The position numbers were made by a program, and so were the translations under genes. From Henricia sp. BOLD:AAB3569 (Eukaryota > Echinodermata > Asteroidea > Spinulosida > Echinasteridae): a stretch of DNA of 64,000 bases. The stretch spans positions 4,540,501 through 4,604,500 of the forward strand of contig JBBELK010000329.1 in assembly GCA_037783545.1 (NCBI GenBank). The letters run 5' to 3'. The notes beneath the pieces were generated by a model that was given only the letters and a program-made list of their open reading frames with translations, did no database searches and was not told where the DNA came from. Shown piece by piece: positions 1 to 12,056 of this stretch. Position 1 is the first letter of the stretch, and each line of letters starts with the position of its first letter.

Positions 1-1141
1 TAACTATACGATTTTGGTCCCCATAACAATTTACACGGCAACCATCAACTTGTACAGCAACGTTCGTTTTTCTGGAGTTGTGGTGTTTGCGTAAAAAGAA
101 GGTAGGATGTGGTTTGTACACGTAATTCGTTATATTTCTGTCATAAAGGTCTATCGTTTTGGCTTTACGGTGTTCATTTGTGTACATGTATTATGGTGAT
201 TATTTCGAGGTTTTCGTGTGTTGTCCATTTGAAAACCGTAGGGAAGCACTGTCTTAATTCCTTAAAATGCATGGTGTTGTATGAATGTTCGTGGCAACAA
301 TAACGTGTTTATGTATACGTGAACATATATTGATCCCATCGCCTTCCGCTGTTGGATGTGGTGAATCATGGAGGAAGAAATAAATATTAATTTTAAATTG
401 TATATAGTAATTGTATTATAAAAAACACTTTTATAGAGCACGTTGGACATCGTGTTCATGAACTTGTGTGTATTAGTGGCCATTTTATTGCAGGAAATAA
501 AAGAGCTAAAATACAATTGTTTTTCTAAAATGTTTGATTATAGTAAAAATTGAGAATTTTACCATTACTATTTCCTTAAGACGACTTATCAAGCATCAGT
601 GACAGTAAGTGCAGATTTGAGGGAAACCCCAAAATTAGGTTTATGAAAAACTGAATGTTTTCTTAGGAGACACGAACATTTAGCTAATGTCATAGGTTTT
701 GTAAACAAGGTCTGAAGCAATGGGAAACTACATGTATTCGATTATTTTCTAATGACAACATGAGACGAATTTTGAGTTGGAAAATGCCAATTTTAGCAAT
801 AAGAAAAATCGTTTCAATTTGTTTCAACTTCAACTAACTTTGATGAGCCTTAGACTCTATACAAGCCGTCAAATTCAAATGACGGAAAGAGACTACTGTA
901 TATTCTTTCCAACAGGGAAAATATACCACAAAAGTGAAAACGTCACCCTTTGTGTGTTACCAAGGTTACTGGGTCGACACAAAAACCAGTGAACTGTTTC
1001 TCTGCGCTTTAGCAATGGACGTTTCAGATTACCAGCGAATGCTTAGACCCAATACTACGCCTACTGACGTCACACTAGTCTAGTTACAAGCCTTTTTTGA
1101 CATTTAACCTTTTCTTTTGGCATGATTTCATATATTTTCAG
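1..1141. other. Region 5' of the MGAT4-like gene
   Basis: No coding exon was recognised. Positions 329-390 look like the 3' end of the SINE family seen at 50706 (CCGCTGTTGGATGTGGT followed by an A/T-rich tail). 540-730 is a decayed relative of the repeat at 2615-2784. An undetected 5' UTR exon of the MGAT4-like gene should lie here or further upstream. Confidence 0.4.
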
Positions 1142-1272
1142 TGTTTCTGAGTCCGAGAAGATTGGTGGCAAAATGTTCAGTCGGAAAGCTAGATGCATAT
1201 TCCTGGTCGTGTGTATCGTGATTATCATATGCAGTGTGCCAATCTATCTCAAAGTGGTTAAAGATGCTTTAG
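1142..1272 (+). CDS. MGAT4-like: MGAT4-like exon 1: signal anchor
   Basis: The acceptor is a T-rich tract ending in AG at 1140-1141. The exon reads through ATG 1173 into a basic stub and a hydrophobic anchor. The donor GTAGGT is at 1273. It ends in phase 1. An upstream non-coding exon is implied. Confidence 0.8.
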
Positions 1273-4200
1273 GTAGGTATGGAATCACGCCCCTACCCCA
1301 AAAACACTTTCTTTTGATAAAAATGTAGATATTTACAGAATGTAGCGAACATATGTATGGCGCTTTATACATCAAAACTCACAGGTACCCATTTCCTCCT
1401 GGGTGGAGAGAGTCAATTTATGGCAAAGTGCCTTGCCCAAGGGCACATGTACCATGAAAAAGGTCCGACCTCGATTCGAACCCATGACCTTCAGATTTAG
1501 CCAAGATTTTGGGATTTGATAAGCCATGATAGCACAAAATGGATTTATTTATATATTTTTTTCCGTGTATTTTAGGTCAATACCACGTGCCAAGGATACA
1601 CATTCCGACGTTTAGAATTGGTGGGGTGAAGAATGAATTAGCTGTTTTAGAGGTGAAGAATATTTCAAATGTCACCGCAAGAACCAACAAGGTAACGAGG
1701 TTGAAAGGAATTTTTTCCCGACAGATCTGGATGATTTCACTTACCACAGCACGCAATCCAAAATGGCGGCCACGGGGTTTTAAAATAGTATACAGGACTG
1801 CGATGCCACAAAATGGTAATCAACAGTTTGACCAGAAAAACCTTACTTAAATGGAAGATAGAAGTGGTTCCAACTGTCCAATGCAATGATTCTGCCCGAG
1901 ATATCTTATGAGAAAACGATTGAAGATGAAATTATATAGGCCTAAATGCGTGTGCAGCACATTTTTTCTTAGAAGGGAGCCTATATATATATGTGAACGA
2001 CCCCTTACTATGGCTCCGTTTTCACTGTAGTATACGCCTTTCTTAATATTTATTCATGACGGACCAAAGCGAGGCTATAGTTCCACTCATTTCAGTGCCG
2101 GATTGTATGCGTGCGATAAGCCTACGAACGTACCGATGTGCTCCAAGTTGACAGCGTAAAACGTTCGTCGTTTGGACCTTTTGAGGTTTGCTTTTGTAGA
2201 TTTCTGAGTGATAATGACCGACAGAAGCAGGGGCACATCAAAATCAGGAGAGACGAAGGACAGATCTTCGAAGGACATTTTTTAAAAATTATTTTGAACC
2301 GTGTCCGGAAATTGGGCCATGCAGCGACGATGACTCTTTTTCCTCCCTCTGTCATGTCTGTTGATTTATTACGGGTAAGAATTTACAAGTCGGACATCAC
2401 GATAAAGTTGAAAAATAACTAATTAACTAATGTTAGCCGTCAGTAAGTGCATATCTGATTGAAAAACAAAAATTTGGCAGGAAGAAATTACGATTCATAT
2501 TAGTAACAAATCTTTGCCATTTTTCAGCCGATCTCGTATTCGTAATATGAGGCAGTAGAAGAAGTCTGACTTGTAAATTCTCTCCCTTTTCATATAAAAT
2601 GGTACCATTGGTAAGAGTTGAGAAGTTGATCAGAATTTATTTTCTTTAAAATTACCCATCTAGCATTGGAATGCCTGTGCAGATTTGATGGATTAATTTT
2701 CAAGTGGAAAACATTTAAGATTTTGTTCAGCCTGTACTTGTTTTGCACACAAGGTCTGAGGCCATGATCAACTTCTCAATTCTTTTGGGTACCTTTGTGC
2801 GAGAAATTGCCAACTAGTTTTTTTTTTGACAATTTGCAAATGAATTATTTAGGCCTAGGCCTACCATTAAAAAAATCATGCATCAAAGCAGCATGTATTA
2901 ATAAAGGTTTTTGAATTATGGATGAGTGAAATTTTAAAAGGCACCTTTAGTTCTGTAATGCTGTGCGTACCATTTTAAAATTTTACCAATCAATCGTGTC
3001 TTTAAACCTAATGAAGGAAAGCAATAATTGAAAGATAGGGCCTGAACATTTTCTCGTGATAAGCAGATTAATTGACGTTATTATTAGTATACAGCTTGCT
3101 GTCTTAGTTGCTAATGTCAGTCTTTCCACAAATCTAATTTTTTAACAGAAAAATAATTGTCCCAAGCACTGATGAGTGATGACTAGAGTCTATACATGTA
3201 AATTGTAAAGAATAAACAAACTTGGAGGTCAGAGTTCAATTGTAATGTAGCATTTATTTTGTGTAGTCGGAGGCATGCATGCTTCCAAGTGGACTCAAAG
3301 TCAAACTGTCAAATTTTGTTCACATGTACACAGGAGTCGATATCACAAAGATTTGTGACGCGTCGCAGATATAGCCACATCCGTCGCAACTCGCTGAACC
3401 TGTTGCGAGATGCAATGGATTTGGTATACTTGCGACGCGTCGCAAGTCTTTGACCCCTTGGGTGCTGTTTAAGCTTAAAGGTACAGGCTCGTCAGCAATG
3501 CGCGCGCGTCAAATTCGTGCCACAAAATACGCAGCTCCATGCCTTTGCTATGTATGGAGCTGCGTATTTCGTGGCACGAATTTGGCGCGCGTGCATTGCT
3601 GACGAGCCTGTGCCTTTAGGCAGGAATATACATGTACCTTCATAGCTCAGAAAAATTAACTTTCAAAATCCACTAGCTAATCTCATGACATCAGTAAGCC
3701 AAGCAGCACCGTGAAATTGGGCACTTTTACAGTGGAGCTTTCATAAGAGCACACAAAGTGTGTCTACATGTATTCACTCCTTGGACAGTTTGCTAAAAAT
3801 TTCAACAAAAATGTTAAATACTGTACATGTACAGTGGAGGTTCATTCATGATTATCAAATAACTGTCGTAGTTGCATGTACATCTGCCAAGTAGGCCTCC
3901 ATGTTATGTGAATACACCATGGAGTGTACATGTACTTACATGTAGCTGATCACATGCTCAAAATATAATGTGTCAAGCAAGGCTTTAACAGTTTTGTGTG
4001 TGGTTGTCCTTCGCAATTAATATAAGTCACAAAGTCCATACAGCTAGCTGCAGGGCATTTAGGAAAAAAGTCTTGTGTAGCTGTAATTTTATCATCATTT
4101 ATCAAATATGGAAGCCCCAGACACTAAGTAGCAACAGGACATTTTACTTAAAGAAGACCAAAGCGTGGAGACAAAGGATTGCACACTCTTCTGTCGGGAG

Positions 4201-7200
4201 TAGTCAGGAAGTATACAGACTGATGAGAATCCCGTGTAGATGGAGGTCAATCTTATTCCTCATTTTCTGAAGAAAAAAAAGAAAAGGAATCGCTTTTGTT
4301 AGGAATTTGCCTAAAACGGCACTTAATTGTAATTACTAAATTCCTTTTCCCCATGGCACATTAAGGACACAGCTAGCTATGTCCACCTGGTCTCTAGCTA
4401 GTACACTGTATCCAGCAGGTACGAGTTGTATGCACACAGCTGAACTCAACACTTGTGTATAGGCACTGCAAAAGTGCCCTGTTTTAACAGGATTTTTGTA
4501 ATATCAGCATGAAAAGCTTCTTATAAAGGTGGATCTATTCTTGTATTAATAATTGTCACTGTTCCCCTAGTATAGAGACTGCAAAAGTAAATACATGTAC
4601 TAGTAAATGCTCAACATGGGTTTGTGCCCGGGGTTTGTGTGTGCCAGCATGGGTGGATTGACTGCTACCTTAAATGTGACATTGGAATTTTTGGTTGAAA
4701 AAAAGACCCTAAATTACAACAAATTTTACCTCGCAGAAATACTTTGCCGACAGAGATTCCATCTTCCATGCCGTACTTTATTGCAACTCTGCTAATTTGT
4801 GTGTCTGATCTGAGGAGTAGAAAAACGAAAGAGAAAGAAATTGTTATAATGCAATGGAGCATGACATAATTAAAGTGTTTTCATTGCTAAAATCAAGTTT
4901 CCTGACCGAATTTACCCTAGTATTTGCCCATGTTTTTCTGCTAGCAGCTACGTGCGTTTCCCCACATGGCTATTTTGCGAACCCCCCTCCCCTACCCCCC
5001 AAAAAACATACGGAGGACAAACTTGGGACGGTCGTCACCTTGACAAGATTTGGGAAGTTGATCATAAAAATGTTTCATGTTTTGCACAGTATGCACACAA
5101 GGTATTAATTAGCCATGACCAACTTCCCAATTCTTTCCTGAAATTTGTTAACATTTCCATGCTAATATTACGATTTCTTAACAGAATTTCACGTTTTGGT
5201 GGTTGATTTTAATATGCCGTAATAAAGGAAAATGTAGTGCAGGCATTTCAGTACAGTTTTACCACGAAGGCACGACACGAGCATGACGAGTGAATCTGCA
5301 TGTACTGTGTACATGGTGTAGTGTAGGCATATGCAAACATGCAGTTCGTACGTTACGATATTTCATCAGGTTATGCGGATGTAAACACCATCATTTTACA
5401 GCATTCCTACCTTTCAAATATTGCACCTACGCCGCTGAGAAGTACCTGCATTCTTTGCAAACTGTCTGTCTTTTGATATAATCCTGGAGTCGACCATAAA
5501 TCGACGAAACTTGAGGCTAAGCCAAGGTCCCTTGCGTTGACGTCGATAGCTGCCATGCATCGTGCGTGCGTTGAATGGTTTGTTTACTTTTCGGAGGAAC
5601 TATAGCCTCGCTTTGGTCCGTTTATGAATAAATATTAAGAAAGGCGTATAGCCAGGGAACCAGCCTAAATAGGATGGCGGCTTAACACATTGTTTTGAAA
5701 GCATGGACAGTTTTTCATTATTTTATCGGAACGTAGATGAGGTACTGAACTGACTTATACACAGGTTGGTTTTTATCATACACATCCTCAATCACAAATG
5801 GAGATAATGCTGTTTGTAACACTTGTTCCAATCCTGTAATATAAATAGTACATTTTAGGCCTCTGCTCTCGTTTCTGTTATAATATAGGTGGTTCTCGTA
5901 CCAGTGCCAGTCCACACGACGCATAACCAGCAGCCTCCCGTGCAAGACGAAGCCTTGGTTGTTGGCCATCCCAGGGAACGCAAAGGTACAATACTTTACC
6001 TCCCGCTGCTATTTGCACGGAACCGCCATATTGGCAAACAGCGAGGCAGTGCGTGCAATAACGATATCTCTCTCGCGCAGAAGGGCGTCTTCGAAACCAA
6101 GTGACATGAGAACGTCGTTCATGGTTTGGCAGTTACGAAAGTGCAAACGAGCTTGAGGTTGCAAAATGGTGGTTGGTAACGCTCTGGCTGTTGAGAAAAT
6201 ACCGCCTCAAAATCGTAGTCAAAGTAAACCCCATGGAGGACCTTATGTTGTTTATGGCGCTTTTTTTCTCTTGTAGTGTCAAAACATGTAGTTTCAACAT
6301 GTACAATAACTTGCTGAAGATGCGACTAAGCCAATTATTCTTTGTCGGCCATCTTTGTTCTTTATCCACTCCCCACTGAGCGGGGATTGAGAATACAAAC
6401 AATGTTCGCCTGACTGTTCTCGGCATCCGAAACTCTGTTCTTTCTGGCAACGCGAAAATGACAAGACCCTAATTTTAAAGCACAATACTTTTTCACAGAA
6501 TCACTTTAATAGAAATGTAAGCAAGTCGCTTCATACGTTTCTGTATCCTTAATGTGTTGCTAGGCGTATACCACTCATGACCACTCGATTGCAACTCTAT
6601 TTTCTTTCCAGGTTTTCTCACAATCGGCATCCTGCATAATTCTCCGCTTCCAAAAGGCAAGAGCAAATTGAAACGCACTTTACAATCACTGATCGACAAC
6701 ATTCCTCCATCCGAGCGGCTAAACATTAGCATCGTGACCGTAACAAGTGTCCTCGACGCGACTGCTCGACAAGACGCCCGGGATATCGTCTCAAGCTTCG
6801 GCGAGCATGTCCAGAGCGGCCTGCTCCAGCTAATCGAAGTTCCCCGGTCTTTTTACCTACCAAATCTTCAAAAACTCGAAGGGAAATTAATGGAGCAAGT
6901 CAAACGCAATTTCGACGCAGCTTTTCTCTTTACGTACGCTAAAGACAAGTCGGAATATTACCTTCAGTTGTCCGACAGTATGAAATCGACACCTCATTTT
7001 GTGTCGAACATTCGAAGCTACATTACGTATCAAAAGGGGAGCTATTGGGTTGCTTTAGAGTTCGTTCCGAGCGGACTTGCGCTTGCGGGCAAGCTGGTCC
7101 GTGCAGACGCGAGGGATATACGTCAGCTTATTCATCTGTTTTCCGAGTATAGCAAAGATCAAACGACGGAGAATTTGTTTAAACATTTCAAGGATTTGAA

Positions 7201-7252
7201 CGTGCAAAAAGGCGAGTTCGTCCGAAAGCCGCCGTTATTTGTTTATTGGTAG
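1173..7252 (+). CDS. MGAT4-like: MGAT4/GT54-like glycosyltransferase, 317 aa, 4 exons
   Basis: The CDS joins 1173-1272, 1576-1691, 5889-5985 and 6612-7252, with GT-AG junctions and matching phases (1, 0, 1). Residues 1-6 are a short basic cytoplasmic stub. Residues 7-27 are a signal anchor rich in I, V, L and C, giving a type II Golgi-like topology. Residues 40-104 are a stem with an NIS/NVT sequon region. Residues 105-300 resemble the catalytic domain of N-acetylglucosaminyltransferase IV (GT54), which adds beta-1,4-GlcNAc to the alpha-1,3 mannose arm of N-glycans. Recognisable family segments are LTIGI near 107, SLIDN at 130, SGLLQLIEVP at 173 and YYLQL at 220. Two oddities: the acidic EDD that follows YYLQL in the family is SDS here (225-227), and the protein stops at 317 aa, well short of the roughly 480-540 aa of vertebrate MGAT4A/B/C. 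It may be a divergent or non-catalytic paralogue. The 5' UTR exon was not found. ATG 1173 is the first ATG after the splice acceptor at 1140-1141. Confidence 0.85.
1386..1500 (-). repeat. tRNA-derived SINE fragment
   Basis: On the minus strand a B-box-like GGGTTCGAATCGAGG is followed by the GGGCAAGGCACT tail motif shared by the other SINE copies. It lies inside intron 1 of the MGAT4-like gene and is close in type to 13278-13395. Confidence 0.7.
1576..1691 (+). CDS. MGAT4-like: MGAT4-like exon 2: stem region
   Basis: The acceptor TTTTAG ends at 1575 and the donor GTAACG is at 1692. The exon completes the split Gly codon and encodes 38 further residues including NISNVT. It ends in phase 0. Confidence 0.8.
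1838..2078 (+). repeat. Dispersed repeat family A, partial copy
   Basis: It shares the CTGTCCAATGCAATGATTCTG block and the following CCCCTTACTATGGCTCCG segment with copies at 50395 and 56090. It is truncated before the ACCAGCCTAAATAGG block. Confidence 0.6.
2615..2784. repeat. Short inverted-ended repeat (GAGAAGTTGATC family)
   Basis: The ends are TTGAGAAGTTGATC and GATCAACTTCTCAA. Relatives lie at 5046-5136 and 38911-39070, and a decayed one at about 540-730. The family is a non-autonomous DNA-transposon type. Confidence 0.6.
3479..3615. mobile_element. Palindromic TTAA MITE, copy 1
   Basis: This is a near-perfect hairpin beginning AGGTACAGGCTCGTCAGCAA and ending in its complement, preceded by TTAA and followed by TTAG. 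The palindrome centre is the ATGCCTTTGC segment near 3540. Confidence 0.88.
5046..5136. repeat. Short inverted-ended repeat (GAGAAGTTGATC family), short copy
   Basis: GGGAAGTTGATCAT at the left pairs with ATGACCAACTTCCCAATTC at the right. It is internally deleted relative to 2615-2784. Confidence 0.5.
5640..5850 (+). repeat. Dispersed repeat family A
   Basis: It contains AACCAGCCTAAATAGGATGG, the GCATGGACAGTTTTTCATT block and the ATCCTCAATCACA...GGAGATAATG block shared by all copies. It ends about 40 bp before MGAT4-like exon 3. Confidence 0.7.
5889..5985 (+). CDS. MGAT4-like: MGAT4-like exon 3: stem region
   Basis: The acceptor AATATAG ends at 5888 and the donor GTACAA is at 5986. The exon encodes 32 residues from VVLVPVPV to HPRERK, then one base of a Gly codon. 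The phases match both neighbours. Confidence 0.75.
6612..7252 (+). CDS. MGAT4-like: MGAT4-like exon 4: GT54-like domain and stop
   Basis: The acceptor TTTCTTTCCAG ends at 6611. One long open frame encodes the GT54-like domain and ends in TAG at 7250-7252. No clear AATAAA follows within 700 bp. Confidence 0.9.
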
Positions 7253-7464
7253 TAATCGAACACGACAATCGGATGTTTTATTGGAGACCGATTAACGAGA
7301 CCTGGTTGTCCGATTTGCCAAAACATTTGAAACGTTTTCCCCTTTGCAAGGAACAATGACGTCATAAAAGAAGCTAGGATTTCGTGGAAAGAAGCAATGA
7401 CGTCATGAATTATACCCCAAAACAATGAAAGATGATGGGGTGCATGAGCGAAAAATCATACCCT

Positions 7465-7530
7465 ATTGGGATTTGAACCCAAGACCCTTTACTCTCCGGG
7501 CAGACGCTCTACCAGCTGACCCAAAATGAT
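7465..7530 (-). repeat. tRNA-like sequence (pol III A and B boxes), probably a SINE head
   Basis: Read on the minus strand it gives CAGCTGGTAGAGCGTCTGCC (A-box region) and GGGTTCAAATCCC (B box) at tRNA spacing. No well-paired acceptor stem with a clear anticodon arm was found, so it is called tRNA-derived and not a gene. Confidence 0.6.
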
Positions 7531-8527
7531 GAGCGGAAATCGGGCTCCGAACTCGGGGATTGGGTCGTGTTCGAAACCCCAACCTAGTACCTCCCCTCTG
7601 AAAGCCGCTCGGTGTTACGTCAGTTTCATTTCTGAACCGTGCGTGAACGGAAAATTCGCATGCACAAAATGGTTCGAAACGGTAATTTAAGACGGACAAA
7701 GTTCGAAAAATAGCGTCCATACGAAAACAAAACGACCGTCCGAAGATTGAAACTTCTAATTGCAATACGAAAATGAAGGAAAATAACACTCTTGTTACTC
7801 GTTTTGTGTTAACACACTCATCGTATATCCAGCGGAAAACTATATTTCGCTTGCTTCTTTTTTCGTTATGCGTATAAAATAGATTTTATAAGCATTGACT
7901 CTGAGTACAAATTCGCCCAGACGTTTATTGCCTTTGTATGTATATTTGTAGGGTATAAATACTGTACACCCCCGCCACTAATTCTCCCTAATAGACCATG
8001 GGGCAAGGCAGCAAAATGTGTTCAGAAAGTGATTTCCGTGGCGCAGTTCTCAGAACTATGTGGAAATAGCAAATTCTATTAGTCAATGTCAAGTGAATTA
8101 CAAAAACCAAAATCCACAAACCCGAAAATCACCAGATTTTTATATTTTTACATTTAAATTTTTCTTTCAAAAATAGCGCCCTCTGTTGGTCAATTTTAGA
8201 GAACTGTGTGCATTTCCTATGGAGGTGGCCATGGTACAGTGTATATAGCCAATTTGACTGCTGTGTGTGCAGTTTATTAGCTTTTGATATTAGAGGAAAT
8301 TCATGTAATGGCTTCTAGTGTCACATAATGCTAAAAAAATTATTTAAATCATAAGAGTCAAGGCAAAACGTACATGTATACTCGAAACAAACTTGTTGAG
8401 GTTTCACATAGTCTTGCTTTATTCCATTGCACTTCACTGTTCCAACATCTCATTTGTTTTGCTAAATAGATTTGTGATCTGTGGTTAATTCTGAGATTGG
8501 AATACAGTGAAACTTGTAGGCCTATGT

Positions 8528-9037
8528 GGGTCATTCCATAAATATGGGGGCCAAAGCATTTGTAAAAATGGCCTTTTCAAGTTACCAAAATATTTTGAAT
8601 ACATTTCCGTGCAATTTCTGATAGTGTAGGATATTTGAAACAATTTCCAAACATTTAGACATGTCATGGTGTCATAGTTTTGATAATATTCGAAAAAATT
8701 GTTTAACGACGTAAGTGGGGACACCAAGGCATTTTTGAATTCTTTTTGACTAGGTTCTTTCTGGAAAAGGTAGCTTCTGGTTTTACCTACCTGTAGAACC
8801 TGTACCTTATAAATTCAAATCATATTATGAGCGAAATTTAAATAATTTTTCAATATAAATTTTAAAATGTCACACTTGCATTTAGAAGATCGCACCATTG
8901 TTGTTTGATTTACGAGGCTATATATTGTTTATATGCTGAGGGTAACCGTTCTCTGAAGCCTGGTATGTATAAAAATCAACTCCGGAAGTGTTATGACGTA
9001 AAGGGGAACACTGGGTCCCGTATTTATGGAATGACCC
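8528..9037. mobile_element. MITE with GGGTCATTCCATAAATA ends
   Basis: The left end GGGTCATTCCATAAATATGG and right end TATTTATGGAATGACCC are inverted. It is inserted within the fold-back element at 7992-11032. The ends resemble those of 32521-32762. Confidence 0.7.
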
Positions 9038-9129
9038 ATATATAGTGGCCAACCTCGGGACTGCAAAAAAACCTGGCCACTGGCCACATTATAGAGGTTG
9101 ATTATGCATTATACGCGTGTTATTAACAA

Positions 9130-9912
9130 TGGTGCACTGTAAAAATTGCTGGGTAAAAAAGTTGGAGAATTTTATTTTGACGTTTAGGCCATATTTCCTC
9201 AACATATGCAGAAAATGCTCTGTTGGGTAAAACATTCAGGACACCAACGTTGGTTACATGCAAAGTTCTGTAAATTGGGGAAACAGCGGTTATTTATTGG
9301 TGTATTTTGTTTACCTCTTGCTGAAAGTATTAAAAGGTTGAGCATATTATACAGACAAACAATATTTTCTCCATCTGTTGGAGATTGTGAAATCCAGAGT
9401 GGGCGCTTCAAAGTATACTGTAAACAATATGATGGGTAAAATAAAGTTGGAGAATTTCATTAGGACATTTGTTGGGTCATTATGCAGAAAATGTTCTTGG
9501 GTAAACTATCTAAGTTCTATACGGCCCGTACAATTTTTCGCTCATCCCAAGTTCCGTTGGTCAAGGGGTGCCCATTTATTGGGCACTTATTATACCGCGT
9601 ACTGAAAGTATTAAAATGCTGAGCAAATTATACACTTATGACATTTATCTCCAGTTATTGGGGAATTTTCAACACAAGGCCTGGGAACAACCGCATACAA
9701 TTGTTGGTTAAATTCAACATATAGAGCAGAAATATTTTCGTATATGCCCAACATGCCTGTTGGGTATCTCGGGCCAAATATGCTCGACTTTAAGGCTGTT
9801 ACCCAACACCAGTTGGGTATTTTGTGCCCCAAAGATGGGTATGTTGATATTTGAAACAAAGTTGGGCCAAATTTTGTTGCCCATTTTTGTTTATCAGTGT
9901 GTGTGCCCAATT
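9130..9912. repeat. Region with repeated TTGGGTA motif
   Basis: It starts CACTGTAAAAATTGCTGGGT and ends near TTTTTGTTTATCAGTGTG, with the TTGGGTA/ACCCAA word scattered through it. It resembles in design the CACTGCAAAAAA element at 33760-34670, but with a different internal word. Confidence 0.5.
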
Positions 9913-11364
9913 TCCGTCATAGTGACAGTTGGAGATGATTCACAATATACTACTGAAAAGATTACATGTAGGTTCCCCGTTTATTATCCAAATTTGACGT
10001 TGAGTAGACATGGAAAGCTAACAGATTAGTAAAATGTAATTTGAGGCACAGGTCAGTTAAATAATATGTTTGAGCTCCACAAAAATGTTCATATTGGAAA
10101 TTAACTTTAATTTATATGTATAATGCGTTTAATAATACTGTAACAGTGAAACTTGTTAATAAGCCAACCTTGATAAACAAGCCTCCTGCTTATAGTGGCC
10201 ATGCGTACAATGCATAAGCAACCTCTATAATGTGGCCAGTGGCCAGGTTTTTTTGCAGTCCCGAGGTTGCAATGGCCATTGTATACAAGTTTCACTGTAT
10301 TCCAATCTCAGAATTGGCCACAAATCCCAAATCTATTCAGCAAAACAAATGAGATGTTGGCACACTGAAGTGCAATGGAATAAAGCAAGACTATGTGAAA
10401 CCTCAAAAAAATTGTTTCGAGTATAAGTTTTGCCCTGCGTGATGCCACGGATTTAAAACTACGCAGTGGCTATAGTTACGGTACGGTAGGAGCTCACAAG
10501 GTGATGCAGCATGGATGACAAGGTTTGAATTTTCTTTTTTATGCTAGCCTACATGTATATTAAAATGGGCATATTTAATATATTAAGGTTAATATATTAA
10601 ATTTGTATTGGTCAAATATGGAATAACCCCTTTCAAATTGTTGTACACTCATTCTATATAGCGCGCAGCGCGCTTTGAAAATTAACGGTTATGTGCTCCT
10701 AAAAATAAATGCACGACGTATGCTTAAAGTGCTATTTTAAACACGACAGTAGCCTGTCCTCATATTCAGTCGTCGTATGTAGAATATGTGGACCGGGAAC
10801 CAGTCTACCTCCATAGGAAATGCACACAGTTCTCCAAAATTGGCCAACAGAGGGCGCTATTTTTGAAAGAGAAATTTAAATGTAAAAATATAAAAATCTG
10901 GTGATTTTCGGGATTGTGGATTTTGGTTTTTGTAATTCACTTGACATTGACTAATATAATTTGCTATTTCCACATAGTTCTGAGAACTGCGCCACGAAAC
11001 TGAAAGATAATCACCTATGCCCCATGGTCTATAATATGACATGATAATGTCCCAGAAAGTGTAAATTTGGTTAGGAAACATGATTTTAGCAATGGGAACA
11101 TATAAAGTGTTTCCGTGGAGCCTCAAGTAGCGATGGTGTATACGGTAGTTTTTCGCTTTTGTAATATTTTCAATAATTGTACTTTTAAAGATCATGTTTA
11201 ATATACTGTTTTAACAAAACGGATGGACAACTAATTTGAACAGGGGCAAACTATTAGTAAGCATTTGGTTACGAAAGACATTCAGATTATCGAGGGGAAA
11301 TGACAGCTCCCTTTTATTAACAGCAAAAAAATAACCTTAAAATAAGTAACGCGAGTTATACTCT

Positions 11365-11555
11365 GATCAAAAGATCAGGGAGGCGGACCGATTTATCAGT
11401 CAGTAACGTGCATGACCACCTCTTGTGGCAAGGCTGACTGCACCAGCCTCCGTAAGAGCCGCTGAGGCAGGGTGCGCTACTCTACCTGAAGTGCCTCCCT
11501 GAGGTCCTGCACTTCGAGGGCCGTTTTGGGAGATGCACGTCTACAGAGGTCAGCC
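11365..11555. repeat. Dispersed repeat family C, copy 1
   Basis: It shares CAGTAACGTG, ATGACCACCTC, AAGAGCCGCTGAGGCAGGGT and AAGTGCCTCCCTGAG with copies at 21850-22000 and 36105-36235. No terminal repeats, pol III boxes or coding potential were seen. The class is unknown. Confidence 0.65.
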
Positions 11556-11947
11556 CATTACACACGGGTTCAATCAAGTTTGATAACCCCCCAACAACAT
11601 TTTCTGAGAGCCCTTAACTGCAGGATTCTCCCAGTGGTCTTAAACAGATAAAGACCGGTCTTAAATATTTTCCCGAAATATAAACAAATTTGTTGTATTA
11701 AGGTAACTATGTTTAAAAACATTTTTTTTTTACTCGATAAAATATTGTTAATTTTACGTTCACACACAATCTTAAAAGCCACGTTATAACACACAACCCA
11801 TGTATATTGTGCAATTGTGTTGGTAACGTCCCGTGCTGACACACACACTCACATTTAAAAATGGGAATTGTAGATTTTAAGTGTAAAAACGGTCGCGGAT
11901 TTGTTATTTTTTAGCTTATCAACAGATTTAAATACATTTATTGATAC

Positions 11948-12056
11948 AATAGACCTTATGCACGGCGTCATGCACGAGTAGGCACATTGTGGATCTATTG
12001 TCACATCATTTAAATATGAAAACCTGTCCTCTGTCATGGCTGCCGTGCATAAGGTC
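11948..12056. mobile_element. Small MITE (about 110 bp)
   Basis: The inverted ends are ATAGACCTTATGCACGGC and GCCGTGCATAAGGTCTAT, with T/A-rich flanks. It lies just 3' of the GABBR2-like gene. Confidence 0.7.

Larger units (their letters stand above)
7992..11032. mobile_element. 3-kb composite fold-back element between convergent genes
   Basis: The outer ends are TAGACCATGGGGCA and its complement. Arms of about 230 bp (7998-8225 and 10812-11030) are inverted copies that include ATAGCGCCCTCTGTTGG. A second inverted pair of about 140 bp (8391-8515 and 10285-10430) and a third short pair (about 9041-9110 and 10150-10265, with CTGGCCACTGGCCACATTAT) are nested inside. No transposase-like coding sequence was seen. 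Confidence 0.75.

Noticed and set aside
1122-1172. Upstream ATG at 1122 as start of the MGAT4-like protein
   Set aside because: It lies before the probable splice acceptor at 1140-1141, and the sequence between is intron-like. ATG 1173 gives a normal type II N-terminus.
7465-7530. Functional tRNA gene
   Set aside because: A and B boxes are present, but the acceptor and anticodon stems do not pair convincingly and similar heads occur in SINEs in the window.
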